From Arthrobacter alpinus (GTDB taxonomy: Bacteria > Actinomycetota > Actinomycetes > Actinomycetales > Micrococcaceae), in the NCBI RefSeq assembly GCF_001294625.1, contig NZ_CP012677.1, positions 2,480,001 through 2,544,000 of the forward strand: a stretch of DNA of 64,000 nucleotides, given 5' to 3'. The position numbers and the translations under genes were made by a program. The notes beneath the pieces are model-generated. The model was not told where the DNA came from. It saw only the letters and a list, made by a program, of their open reading frames with translations, and searched no databases. Of this stretch, positions 51,444-60,975 are shown piece by piece (the stretch's first letter is position 1; each line of letters begins with the position of its first letter).

Positions 51444-52258
51444 GCGGGGGTTCCTATCTCCCCGGCAGCAACCGGTTTGCGCCCTTCACCGGGCGGGCCG
51501 GCGAAGGCCTGCACAATGTCCAGCCACTTGTCCGCGTTGGGGCCGCTGGCGCTCAGGGCCAGATCGTCGCGGTGCCGGCGGCGGGTGGCCAGCAGGCAAA
51601 AGTCCTCGGCCGATCCGCTGACTTTTTCGGCGGCGTCTTCGGGGCCCCAGGCCCAGTTCTCCCCCGCGGCTCCGGACAGTTCCACGCGGAACTCTTCCTC
51701 CGGCGGGGTCAGCTTGTTTGCTTTGAAGGCAAAGTTACGGGTGCGCACGGCCAGGTGGGCAATGTGGCGCAGCCTGTTGGTGGGTTCGCGGGTGGCGCCG
51801 AGGGCGTCGGCAATGTCCTGCCCGTGCGCCCACGTTTCCATGATGCGCGCCGTCGCCATGGAGGTGGGACTCATGGGCGGGCCAAACCAAGGCAGGCGGG
51901 CACCCTCGGCGACCTCTCGCAGGGAAGCCGCCATCCGGCGTCGTCCCTCCCTCCACTGCACCAACAGCTGGGCAGGAGGCAGTGCGGCCAACTCGGCTGC
52001 GGCGCCGTCAATCGTGATGGCGCCGGACTGGAAAGCGATCCGCAGAGCGGCGAAGGCGTCCGTGTCACCATTGGCTGCGGCTGCGGCATCGATGACGACG
52101 GCGTCCGTCCAAGCCAGGTGGCCAATCTGGTGGGCGATGGACCAACCGGGCGACGCCGTGGCCTGCGCCCAGCCGCTATCGGGAAGCCGCGCCACCAGGG
52201 CGTCAAGAACCTCCGACTCGGCCTCAAAATCTGCCAGGACAGTTGCCACGTCCACCAT
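51440..52258 (-). CDS. TIGR03084-family metal-binding protein (DinB/MDMPI-like)
   Basis: The 272-residue protein has the N-terminal four-helix MDMPI/DinB-like fold (SPGWSIAHQIGHLAWTD with metal-ligand His, ETWAHGQDIADALG). It is of the TIGR03084 family, of unknown catalytic role, usually found with AtuA-carboxylase operons in actinobacteria. First gene of the operon. It overlaps atuA by 4 nt (ATGA). Confidence 0.85.
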   Translation of the reverse strand: MVDVATVLADFEAESEVLDALVARLPDSGWAQATASPGWSIAHQIGHLAWTDAVVIDAAAAANGDTDAFAALRIAFQSGAITIDGAAAELAALPPAQLLVQWREGRRRMAASLREVAEGARLPWFGPPMSPTSMATARIMETWAHGQDIADALGATREPTNRLRHIAHLAVRTRNFAFKANKLTPPEEEFRVELSGAAGENWAWGPEDAAEKVSGSAEDFCLLATRRRHRDDLALSASGPNADKWLDIVQAFAGPPGEGRKPVAAGEIGTPA

Positions 52259-52284
52259 GCTTGAACTCCTTCATTACTGCTCAG

Positions 52285-52298
52285 TAGGTATGCACCTA
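52285..52298. promoter_or_regulatory. Weak inverted repeat between the AtuA operon and a TetR gene
   Basis: TAGGT-ATGC-ACCTA lies 27 bp upstream of the TIGR03084 gene. It may be part of the operator for the divergent TetR protein, but the arms are only 5 bp, so this is tentative. Confidence 0.3.
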
Positions 52299-52367
52299 AG
52301 TATGTGATGCACTTCATAAAAAAGCAAGCATGATTGATTGTTTCCCTTTTGTGCTAGCGTCCTGTTG

Positions 52368-52985
52368 GTGAGTAGAACAGCCATTGAACCCAGACAGGAC
52401 CGCAGCCGCGCCACGCGGGAACGGCTGCTGGAGAGCGCCGTGACGTTGCTGTCCGAGACCGGCTGGACCAACACCACTGTCACCACGGTGGCGGCCCACG
52501 CAGGCGTGTCCCGCGGTGCCACGCAACACCACTTCCCCACCAGGGACGACCTCTTCACGGCCGCCATTGAGTACATGACCGTGGCGCGTGTGGACGAACT
52601 CAAAACCACACTCGCCGCCCATTCCGACGGCCCGGCGCCCGTGCGCGATGTCCTGGAATCCATCGTGGGACTGTACACCGGCCCCCTGTTCAAGGCGGCC
52701 CTGCAGGTGTGGACGGCGGCCGCCGTCGACCCCGTTGTGCGTGAACACATCATCCCGCTGGAGCAGACGGTGGCGCGCGAGGCGTTCCGGCTGGCGTCCA
52801 CCCTGCTGAACATCAACCGGGAGAACCCACGGCTGCGCGCCATCGTGGCCGCCACCTTGGACCTGGGCCGCGGCCTGGGCCTGGCCAACATCCTGACGGA
52901 CGACGCCGGCCGCCGCACCTGGGTGCTCGACGCCTGGTCCGCGGAACTGGAAGCGATCATCGCCGCCGAATCCCCCACCCCCTAG
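52368..52985 (+). CDS. TetR-family transcriptional regulator
   Basis: The 205-residue protein has a helix-turn-helix with RATRERLLESAVTLL and TVAAHAGVSRGATQHHF. The probable start is GTG 52368 (VSRTAIEPRQDRS). An earlier in-frame ATG gives an unlikely leader. It is divergent from the TIGR03084-AtuA-carboxylase operon and is its likely repressor. Its 3' end is followed by a dispersed repeat. Confidence 0.88.
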   Translation: MSRTAIEPRQDRSRATRERLLESAVTLLSETGWTNTTVTTVAAHAGVSRGATQHHFPTRDDLFTAAIEYMTVARVDELKTTLAAHSDGPAPVRDVLESIVGLYTGPLFKAALQVWTAAAVDPVVREHIIPLEQTVAREAFRLASTLLNINRENPRLRAIVAATLDLGRGLGLANILTDDAGRRTWVLDAWSAELEAIIAAESPTP

Positions 52986-53037
52986 CGACGCTCCCTCACT
53001 TTCTGGGGTTCTCCCTAGCGACGCGCTATCACCTCTG
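52985..53037 (+). repeat. Dispersed intergenic repeat, copy C
   Basis: GACGCTCCCTCACT, a 19-bp centre containing GGGGTTCT, then GACGCGCTATCACC. It fits the block pattern of copies A and B. A 12-bp direct repeat CCCTAGCGACGC (52980-52991 and 53013-53024) overlaps it. It lies just after a TetR gene. Confidence 0.5.
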
Positions 53038-53104
53038 CACAGCGCGACGGATAAGATCAGTCCAGTGCCATTGGGGCATTTGGGTGGCATCAGTGAAACG
53101 TTAG

Positions 53105-53716
53105 ATTCATGGGACCAGCAGGCGCAAACACAAATTCTCAAAAGAGCGCCAGCGGCTCCTGGCCTCCGGCATCCCGCCGCTGCTGGCAGGAATGACCACC
53201 ACCTTGTCCGTCTACGCCATGATTGGCGCACTGGTGGCCTCGCTGTTGGTGTCAGCCGTCCAGTTGACCAGGCTGCTGCCGCAGTTTGCCCCACAGATCG
53301 CTGAACTGCGCGCCGACCTGCGGGTCCTGTTCGACACCGCCTTCAACCTGCTCGGCAGTGCCATGAATGTGGGCTCGGGCCTGGTGTTCGTGCTCCAGTT
53401 GGTGATGCTCATGAGCATTGACGCCGCCTACTTCCCCACGATCCTGGCCGCGGTCAAGCAAAAGTGGGCCCTCGCGGTGGAAGCGCTGGGCAACTCCGCC
53501 AAGTTGAACCGATCCTTCATGATCATGACCGCCATCTTTGGCACCATCGTCGCGACGCTGAATCTGGCCCGCTTGTTGATCCTGGGCGTTCCGGGCGCGG
53601 GATTGTGGGCGCTGCTGTCTTTCGTCAGCGGATTCATCGCGTTCATCGGCGACATCAGTGAATCCAAGGCAATGCTTGCGACCCAGTGCGCGAAAGCAAG
53701 GCAGGGCCACAACTGA
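53105..53716 (+). pseudogene. AI-2E-like membrane transporter fragment
   Basis: The frame is open from 53105 (after a TAG at 53102). It contains GIPPLLAGMTTTLSVYAMIG, LLPQFAPQIAELRADL and AIFGTIVATLNLARLLILGV, which resemble the middle and C-terminal part of AI-2E/UPF0118 exporters. About four hydrophobic segments are present. The family's N-terminal half is missing, and the C-terminal after FIGDIS diverges. ATG 53192 could start a 174-residue protein. I judge it a truncated gene. If it is not AI-2E, it is an orphan membrane protein. Confidence 0.5.
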
Positions 53717-53734
53717 GGGAAGTTTTTCGAAGAG

Positions 53735-55206
53735 CTATTGCAGGTTGGAGGTCAGGCGCGCCGCACTGTCCCAGAACTTCTCCCCGGCAGGGCGCTTGAC
53801 CCAGTCGGCCAGTTCCAGTTCCCGGCTATTGGCCCGGTAGCCGTCCTCCACTGCACGCATCTGCGTCACGAAGTCGGCGCTGTGGACCAGGACGGAGATC
53901 TCCATGTTCAGCGAGAAGGACCGGATGTCCATGTTGGAGGAACCAATGACAGCAACGTCGGAATCTATGCTGAAGTGCTTGGAGTGCAGCACCTCCGGGG
54001 ACTTATAGAGATAGATCCTGACCCCGGCCCGCAGCAACGCCTCGTAGTAGGAACGCTGGGCGTGGTAGACCATCGCCTGGTCGCCAACCTCGGAAACGAA
54101 CAGCTCAACGGAGAGCCCGCGCCCTGCGGCGGTGATGATGGCCAGCAGCACCGAGTCCTCGGGCACAAAGTACGGGCTGGTGATGCTGACCCGTTCGGTG
54201 GCCTGGTGAATCATGGACACAAAGAGCTTGAGGCTGTTGTCATTTTCAAAGCTCGGCCCGCTGGGCACCACCTGCATGTCCACCAAGTGCGTGGCCGGGT
54301 CCAGGACCACCGGGGAGGTGTCCAATTCCAACAGCACATCACTTTCGCTGAACCAGTCGGTGACAAAGACGGCGTCGAGTTCGCGCACCACGGGTCCGTG
54401 GACACGCATCATCAGCTCGTGCCAGCGCAGCCCGCGTGCAATGTTCTTCTTCTTGTTGTAGCTCTCATGGACCAGGTTTTGGGATCCGGCGAAGCCCACC
54501 TTCCCGTCCACCACCACCAGTTTGCGGTGGTTTCGCAGGTCGATCCGCTGCCACTGCCAGCGCCACGGCCGCAGCGGCAGCATGGCGTGGTATTCGGCGC
54601 CCATGGCCTTCAGCGCGGCAAGTGTTTCCTTACGCCCGGGGTTAATCACAGACGCCAGGTGGTCGCTGAGGACGCGCACTTTCACCCCGCGCTGGCGGGC
54701 CCGTTCCAGCGCGTCAAAGAACGGTTGCGTGGCCGAATCGAGCACCAGGATGTAAAACTCCACGTGGACATAGTGCACGGCGTCGTCAATTTCCTTGGCC
54801 ATGGCGGCAATGGAGCCGTGGTAATCGGGGAGAAGTTCGACCCCGTTGCCCCCACCATGGGCAGCGCGCCCAAGTTGTTGTTGAGGGTGACAAGAGTGGC
54901 CAGCCCGTGCGGCCAGTGATCCCGGTGACTGAGCTGGCCCAGCCCCTCGGTGCGCTCCAAGATCAACTCGTTGACATGCTTTTGCTTGTCGCGGCGGGCC
55001 TTGGGCAGGCGGTTGTAGCCCACCAGGAAGAAAGCGATGATGCCGATGTAGGGGATGAAGATGATGGTCAGCATCCAGGCGATGGCTGTTGCGGGCCGGC
55101 GTCGTGCGGAAATGTAGGCAACCGCCACGGCGCCCAGGAATACATGCAGGCCCAGCAGCACCCAGGCCAGATGGCCCGCGTCAATGAACCAGTTGAAGAT
55201 GCTCAC
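53735..55206 (-). pseudogene. cls: Cardiolipin synthase with one frameshift
   Basis: Two overlapping frames together encode a full-length (about 490-residue) cardiolipin synthase. The N-terminal part (start ATG 55204-55206) has two membrane helices (WVLLGLHVFLGAVAVAYI; IAWMLTIIFIPYIGIIAFF). The second frame has the phospholipase D domain, with two HxKxxxxD-type motifs (HRKLVVVDGK and HSKHFSIDSD). The change of frame is at a run of five C at 54849-54853. One more G in the coding strand would restore GGNGVELLPDYHGSIAAM. This is either a real indel in a homopolymer or a sequencing error. The enzyme makes cardiolipin from phosphatidylglycerol. Confidence 0.88.
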
Positions 55207-55234
55207 TAAAAGTTCTCTCCCTTGTGAAAAACAG

Positions 55235-55266
55235 GCGACGGCGGACTCATCCGAGTCCGCCGTCGC
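55235..55266 (-). terminator. Intrinsic terminator upstream of cls
   Basis: On the minus strand a perfect 14-bp stem (GCGACGGCGGACTC / GAGTCCGCCGTCGC, loop GGAT) is followed by CTGTTTTT. It would end transcription coming from the aminopeptidase remnant, 34 bases after its last stop and just before cls. Confidence 0.85.
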
Positions 55267-55300
55267 GTCGCCTGACCATTGCCAGTCTAGGGCCGAAGAC

Positions 55301-56254
55301 TCAGGAAACTTTGGTGAAGTTCACAATCAGGTCACTGAGCAGGCGTGTGCCGTACCCGGTGGCACGTTGGGGCGTCAGGAGTCCTCGGTGTCGCTCTTCA
55401 TGGTCCCGGCTGTGGTCCCGCCCACGTCGGAGATGTCCGCAATATCCGAATCGAGCTGCTTGAGGTAGCGGTTCTCCAGCGGCAGCTGCCAGGCAGACTC
55501 ACCTGTCGCGGCCGCCGCAGCCGTGACCTGGTCCACCAGTTCCTGGTTGTTGCCGATGGTGGCCCCCACCAGGGTGACGGGTGCGGCCATGGCCGCACCC
55601 GTCAGGGTGGCGATGTCCACGATGGCATCCCGGGATTCCTCCATGGCCAGGCACAGGGCGTCCATCATGACCAGCCGTCCCCCGGCGTCGGTGTTCTCAC
55701 CCTCAACGGTCTTGCCGTTACGGGCCCGCAGCACATCGCCGAGTTTCGTGGCGGTGCCGGAGGGCATGTTGTCGGTGCACATCAGCCAGGCGCTGACCTC
55801 GGCGTTGGCGCCGAGGTCGCGTAGCCTCGTCATGGCGGCCAACACTGCCGCGGAGCCTGCCATATCCATCTTCATGGCCAGGTGCATGAGGTCCCAGGGT
55901 TTCAAGCTGATACCGCCGGAGTCGTACATGATGCCCTTGCCCACCAATGCCAGGTGCGCCGTGGGAACACCCTCCGGCTTGTAACGCAGCACGATCATGC
56001 GCGGTTCTTCGTAGCTGCCGGCATTCACGCCCAGCAGGCCACCGCAACCAAGCTCGATCAGTGCCGCCAGGCCGTACGTTGCCACCGTGAGCCCAAACGA
56101 CGGTCCCTGTTCGGTGGCAAAGTCGCCATATTCGGTGGCTATCAGGTGCCCGAGAGGGTTGTTGGCCAGGTCGCGGGCCAGCAGGGCGCCCTCCACAGCA
56201 ACTTGAGCGGCCAGGCCCCAGCTGTGGCGCAGTAGTTGCTCAAGTGCTGGTGGG
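55301..56254 (-). pseudogene. M17 leucyl aminopeptidase remnant
   Basis: The segment from about 56254 to 55375 matches the catalytic part of PepA-type peptidases (GKGIMYDSGGISLKP; NTDAGGRLVMMDAL; QLDSDIADISDVGG). The N-terminal domain (about 180 residues) is missing, and no start codon is seen before VSPPALEQLLRHSW, which abuts the tRNA terminator. At the 3' end the normal block after DVGG is absent. The terminal peptide (ATGYGTRLLSDLIVNF) is in a different frame and ends at TGA 55301-55303. Metal ligands remain, but the C-terminal region is deleted, so the protein is probably inactive. Confidence 0.8.
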
Positions 56255-56260
56255 GATACG

Positions 56261-56291
56261 AAAAACCCCCAGCATAATGGCTGGGGGTTTT
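56261..56291 (-). terminator. Intrinsic terminator of the second initiator tRNA gene
   Basis: On the minus strand a stem AAAACCCCCAGC/GCTGGGGGTTTT is followed by T residues. It begins 12 bases after the tRNA 3' end, the same distance as at the first copy. The stem sequence differs from that of copy 1. Confidence 0.85.
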
Positions 56292-56302
56292 CCTCAACAT
56301 GG

Positions 56303-56376
<74 letters not shown>

Positions 56377-56387
56377 ATGTGATCTTT

Positions 56388-56417
56388 ACTTTACGCGGAG
56401 GCGGGGCCGGAGGGCAA
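56388..56417 (-). promoter_or_regulatory. Candidate promoter of initiator tRNA copy 2
   Basis: On the minus strand TTGCCC (56412-56417) and TAAAGT (56388-56393) are separated by 18 bp. This resembles a sigma-70 type promoter a short distance before the tRNA 5' end. No other evidence. Confidence 0.4.
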
Positions 56418-56513
56418 ACTGGAGGCGGGTGACCTTCGTCTCCTCCGGCTCAGCCCAGGCCAGTACCCCTGAACACCACACGTGATCGCCCCCGGCGTCA
56501 GGCGTTAAATGCC

Positions 56514-56551
56514 GGGAGCTTGCGCAGACGTTGCCGTCTGCGCAAGCTCCC
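56514..56551 (-). terminator. 17-bp perfect hairpin after the UPF0182 gene
   Basis: GGGAGCTTGCGCAGACG pairs exactly with CGTCTGCGCAAGCTCCC around a TTGC loop. It lies 23 bp beyond the stop of the leftward UPF0182 gene. Only a weak T-rich sequence follows. It probably ends or stabilises that transcript. Confidence 0.6.
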
Positions 56552-56574
56552 GTCATGCGTGGGACGACCTAACG

Positions 56575-59553
56575 CTAAGGCGCAGGGGTGGGTGTTGGGC
56601 TAGGTGTTGCCGCGGCCGCGGCGGCACCTTCGGCCGCAATGGCCGCCGTGATGGCATCCTGGAGTGCTTTCTGCGCCACACCGTAGGCGGCAAAATCGCC
56701 CTTGGCCAGCGCTGACTGCCCGTCCTTCAATGCCTGGTTGGCGTCGTTAAGCGCCTTGGCCAGGGCCGGGTTGGTGCTTGCCGGAGCGCCGGGTTCGGTG
56801 GAACTGCCACTTGCGCCGGGGTCCTTTTGGACACCCGCATCCCCGGCCTGGGCTCCGGAGTCCCCGCCGAAGAGCTGGTCAAGGGCGTCATTGAGGGTCG
56901 CAGCATATCCAATCTTGTTACCGAACGCGACCAGCACGCGCTGCAACGTCGGGTACGAGGTGGAACCCGTGGACTTCACATACACGGGCTGGACGTACAG
57001 CACGCCGCCACCCATGGGGAGCGTGAGCAAGTTGCCGTTGATGACATCCGACTGGCCCAATTTCAACACGTTCAGCTGTTCGGAAACTGAAGGGTCGGAC
57101 TGGAACGTGTTTTGCACCTGACCGGGGCCGGGCACCTGTGTGGCGTCGGGTAGCTCCAGCAACTGCAGCTTGCCGTAGTTGGGGCTCTTCACGCCCTTCA
57201 CATTGCCGGCGTCGCCATTGGCGGCCATGAAGCCGTAGAGGATGTTGCGTGAATCGGTGTTCTTCACCTGCTGCGGAATGAAGTCGGTGGTCAGCGAGAA
57301 CGCCGTCTTGTCCTTACCGGGCATCTTCAGGGACTGGTAGTACGGCGGCTGCTTGTCAACGGCCTTGGTGGTGGGATCGTCTGGAACGCTCCAAGCCAGG
57401 GTGTTGTTGTAGAACTTTCCTGGGTCGGTCACGTGGTACTGGCCCATCAACTCCCGCTGGACCTTGAACAGGTCCTCTGGGTAGCGCACATGGGACATCA
57501 CGTCGGCAGACATGTCCGTGAAGGGCTTGATGCTGGTGGGGAAGATCTTTTCCCAGGCCTTCAGGATGGGATCCTGCGTGTCCCACGCGTAAAGGTCAAC
57601 GGAGCCGTCATAGGCGTCCACCGTGGCCTTGACCGAGTTGCGGATGTAGTTCACCGACGCCGCGGGAAGCGCACCGGCGCCGCTGGCTGCTGTCAACGAG
57701 TCGGTGGTGGCCTCCTGCAACTGCTGCTGCTGGGAGTAAGGGTAGTAGGAGCTGGTGGTGTAACCGTCCACGATCCACTTAACCTTGCCATCGACGATGG
57801 CGGGGTACGGGTTGCCGTCGATGGTCAGGTACGGGGCAACCTTGGCAACGCGCTCCTCCGGGGTGCGGTCATAGAGGATCTGGGACTTTTCATTCACTCC
57901 GTTGGTCAGCAACAGGTCCGAGGACTGGAACTTCATGGCGTACATGATCCTGTTGAACCAGTTACCCAGGGACGGGCCGCCGTTACCGGTGAAGGTTGTC
58001 AACGATTCACCCGAAGCGTCGGTGCTGGCGGTTGTACCCTGAGGTCGGTCAAGCTCAACGTTGGGGGTTCCCTCCGGGGCTCCGACAATCGAGTACTCCG
58101 ACGTCGACTGGCCGAAGTAGATGCGCGGCTGGTAGCTGGTGTCGGTACCCAACAATCCCGTGGACGGGACGCCAGACTGGATGAAGTCGGGCTTACCGTC
58201 TGAGGTGACAGTGTTTGCCTTGGCGGCGACGACGCCGTATCCGTGGGTGTAGACCAGGTGCTGGTTGTACCAACTTTGCTGGTCCGGGTTGATGCCCTGC
58301 GGGTTCAGTTCGCGCACGGCAATCACGGTGTCCTGGACCTTGCCGTCAACAGTGTAACGGTCCACGTTCAGTGTCTTGGGGAACTCGTAGTAGGGCCGGA
58401 ACTGCTCCAGCTGGGCAAAGGTGGAGGACACCAAGTTTGGATCTAGCAGGCGGATGTTGGCCGTGGTGTCGGCGTCCGCACGCAGGGCCCCGGGGGTCGC
58501 CGTCGTGGTGGCGTTGTAAGGGGTGACCTCCATGCCGCTGAGCCCGTAGGCGTCCCGGGTCATGTCGATGTTGCGGCCAATGAACTGCGATTCCAGGCTC
58601 TGCTGGGACGGCACAACCTGCAATTGCTGGATGGCCCACGGGTAGATACCGCCGGCCACAATGGCCGTAATGACCAGCATGCCGGTGCCGATCAGCGGCA
58701 GCTTCCACTTGCCAATGAACGCGGCCACGATGAACAAGATGGCAACGATGATGGCGGCCACGGCCAGGATGGCCTTGGTGGGGATCACAGCGTTCACGTC
58801 GGTAAACATGGCGCCGGCGCGGTAACCGCCGTTGTTCTGCAAGGTGGCGTAGCGGTCAAGCCAGAAATTGACGCCGAGCAGGATCAGGAACACAGCAGCC
58901 AGTACGGCCAAGTGGATTTGTGCCTGGCGTGAGGTGAAGATGCCCCGTTCGGTGAGCCGGATGGCGCCGTACAGGTAGTGGGTCATTAGCCCGACGATGA
59001 ACGCGATGACGGTGACACTGATCAGCAGGCCCATCACGAAACCCAGGAACGGCAGGGTATTGGTGTAGAAACTGATGTCTAGGCCAAATTGCGGATCCGC
59101 CTGCCCAAAGGGCACCCGGTAGATGAACAACAGCACCTTTTCCCACTGCGCCATCGCGGCCGTGCCGGCAAACAAGCCAAAGACCACAGGGATGCCCAGC
59201 ATCACTAAGCGCCGGACAGGCTCCAGCTGTACTTGGTAGCGGTTGAGGTTGTCATCGTGCTGGTTGTCCGGCGCATAAACGGGACGGGCACGGTAGGCGA
59301 CACGGATGGAGAAGTACACGCTGGCCGCCATCACCGCGAAGGCGGAGGCGAAGATCAGCAGTTTGGCAAGCTTCTCACGCAGAAAAACTTCGGAGTAGCC
59401 CAGCTGGTTGAACCAGAGGAAGTCTGTGTAAATTCCGGAGAAAATAACCAGGGCAATCACGAGCACGGCCACCACGATGATGGTCGGCAGTAAGGCGCCG
59501 CGGCGCCTGGTTGGGGCGGGATTATTGGGCGAAGGGGCTGGGCGCGATGTCAC
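56575..59553 (-). CDS. UPF0182 family integral membrane protein
   Basis: The 992-residue protein has about seven membrane helices in the first 330 residues (first near [20 protein letters not shown]). A large extracytoplasmic domain follows, ending in a low-complexity Ala/Pro tail (PSPTPTPAP). The size and order match COG1615/UPF0182, widespread in actinobacteria and without known function. Start GTG 59551-59553 follows AGAGG. It is next to a PDZ-Lon protease, with which it is usually found. Confidence 0.93.
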   Translation of the reverse strand: MTSRPAPSPNNPAPTRRRGALLPTIIVVAVLVIALVIFSGIYTDFLWFNQLGYSEVFLREKLAKLLIFASAFAVMAASVYFSIRVAYRARPVYAPDNQHDDNLNRYQVQLEPVRRLVMLGIPVVFGLFAGTAAMAQWEKVLLFIYRVPFGQADPQFGLDISFYTNTLPFLGFVMGLLISVTVIAFIVGLMTHYLYGAIRLTERGIFTSRQAQIHLAVLAAVFLILLGVNFWLDRYATLQNNGGYRAGAMFTDVNAVIPTKAILAVAAIIVAILFIVAAFIGKWKLPLIGTGMLVITAIVAGGIYPWAIQQLQVVPSQQSLESQFIGRNIDMTRDAYGLSGMEVTPYNATTTATPGALRADADTTANIRLLDPNLVSSTFAQLEQFRPYYEFPKTLNVDRYTVDGKVQDTVIAVRELNPQGINPDQQSWYNQHLVYTHGYGVVAAKANTVTSDGKPDFIQSGVPSTGLLGTDTSYQPRIYFGQSTSEYSIVGAPEGTPNVELDRPQGTTASTDASGESLTTFTGNGGPSLGNWFNRIMYAMKFQSSDLLLTNGVNEKSQILYDRTPEERVAKVAPYLTIDGNPYPAIVDGKVKWIVDGYTTSSYYPYSQQQQLQEATTDSLTAASGAGALPAASVNYIRNSVKATVDAYDGSVDLYAWDTQDPILKAWEKIFPTSIKPFTDMSADVMSHVRYPEDLFKVQRELMGQYHVTDPGKFYNNTLAWSVPDDPTTKAVDKQPPYYQSLKMPGKDKTAFSLTTDFIPQQVKNTDSRNILYGFMAANGDAGNVKGVKSPNYGKLQLLELPDATQVPGPGQVQNTFQSDPSVSEQLNVLKLGQSDVINGNLLTLPMGGGVLYVQPVYVKSTGSTSYPTLQRVLVAFGNKIGYAATLNDALDQLFGGDSGAQAGDAGVQKDPGASGSSTEPGAPASTNPALAKALNDANQALKDGQSALAKGDFAAYGVAQKALQDAITAAIAAEGAAAAAATPSPTPTPAP

Positions 59554-59643
59554 TCTTACCTCTGTTTGCTGGTGCTGTTGTCTTCAGTGTCCTACTGGAG
59601 CCACGAATGGCGGCAGGGCTAAGTTCCTGATGATGCTCAATTG

Positions 59644-60717
59644 TTACTTACACGTAGGAAGTGCTGAGCTGTCTTTGCCGGCGCCAATATCGGACACCGC
59701 CTCATAGGCTTCTTTCAGAGTAGCCACTTTTATCACCTGAAGCCCATTGGGGACATGCCCGACGACGTCTGAACAGTTGGCCGCCGGTGCCAGGAAATAC
59801 TGTGCACCGTTCTGCCGCGCCCCGACCATCTTTTGGGCGATGCCGCCGATGGCGCCCACATTGCCTTGGGGATCGATGGTTCCTGTCCCGGCAAAGTGCT
59901 TGCCACCGCTCAGATCCCCTTCCGTCAAGGTGTCCATGATGCCCAGTGCAAAGATCATCCCGGCGCTGGGCCCTCCGATGTTGCTCAGCGAAATTTTCAC
60001 ATCGAAGGGAAAGGTGAACCGGTCCTGCAACGTGATACCCAGGAAAAATTTACCGTCGGCACCCTTGCGGGGTGTGATCGAAACGCTCGTGTTGACGCCG
60101 TCGCGCAGCAATTGAACACTCACAGGGGCGCCTGGCTCCTTTGCAAGTACACCCTGAATCACAGAAATCCCGGTGACGTCCTGGCCGTCGATGGTGAGCA
60201 CAACGTCGTCGGGCTTGATGATTCCGGAGGAGGCCCCGTCGGTGACAACCGAGGCGACTGCCACCACGGTTTTGAAGTCAATGCTCAGGGCAGTCAACGC
60301 CGCGGCCGTCGCATTTTCCTGCGAGGAGGTCATGGCGGCCGAATTTTCGCTGTTCACCGCTTGCTGGCTGATCCCGGGGGCGTAGATGAGCTCGGAGGGG
60401 TAAAGCGAATCTGAAGGAGTGAGCCAGGCACGCATGGCGTCAAAAAAATTGATCTGGCTGTCCGGCAAACCGCCGCGCATGTGCACCGTGGTCAAATCCA
60501 GACTGCCGGTCTTGGCAGGGAAGCTCTGGGTGCCCGACACGGCGATCACGGGCTGGTTGTTGATCTGGCCAATGGTGTTAATGGCAGGGCCCGGAGATTC
60601 CACAACATAAGGTACCGGGATACTCACGGCGGCGACAGCGAGGACTAGCGCCACGACGCCAGAGACCATCATGAAAGAAACTCGACGCTCACGGGCAACG
60701 GTGGGCGGCACTGCCAC
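59644..60717 (-). CDS. Membrane-anchored PDZ-Lon (YlbL-type) protease
   Basis: The 357-residue protein has an N-terminal membrane anchor (MMVSGVVALVLAVAAVSIPV), a PDZ domain (GIIKPDDVVLTIDGQDV) and a C-terminal Lon-type (S16) proteolytic domain. The Ser is in NIGGPSAGMIFALG and the Lys in GIAQKMVGA, so the catalytic dyad is intact. The start GTG 60715-60717 has AGGAG upstream. Longer in-frame extension upstream overlaps the divergent gene's promoter and is non-coding. Substrate unknown; YlbL-type proteases act at the cell surface in checkpoint or quality control. Confidence 0.9.
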   Translation of the reverse strand: MAVPPTVARERRVSFMMVSGVVALVLAVAAVSIPVPYVVESPGPAINTIGQINNQPVIAVSGTQSFPAKTGSLDLTTVHMRGGLPDSQINFFDAMRAWLTPSDSLYPSELIYAPGISQQAVNSENSAAMTSSQENATAAALTALSIDFKTVVAVASVVTDGASSGIIKPDDVVLTIDGQDVTGISVIQGVLAKEPGAPVSVQLLRDGVNTSVSITPRKGADGKFFLGITLQDRFTFPFDVKISLSNIGGPSAGMIFALGIMDTLTEGDLSGGKHFAGTGTIDPQGNVGAIGGIAQKMVGARQNGAQYFLAPAANCSDVVGHVPNGLQVIKVATLKEAYEAVSDIGAGKDSSALPTCK

Positions 60718-60975
60718 GTCCTGGTTCTCCTGGCTCAATACTCTATTTACCTTTCCAAGAATTCCAAAGACGGGGGGCGGGGCGCATGAATCGCAAAAGC
60801 CTCCCCCTACACTACTGTGTTGACCCGAGTGCAAGCTGAGAGGAGGCAGGGAACTATCCGGGGCGTAAGGAGCACATTTGCCGGTAGCGAACAGGGGGCG
60901 CCCATGGGGCGACAAGCAGGCGAGACGGCGGTAACGTGAAGCTACGTTTTGATCCCCTGCAACGATTGGCCCACC

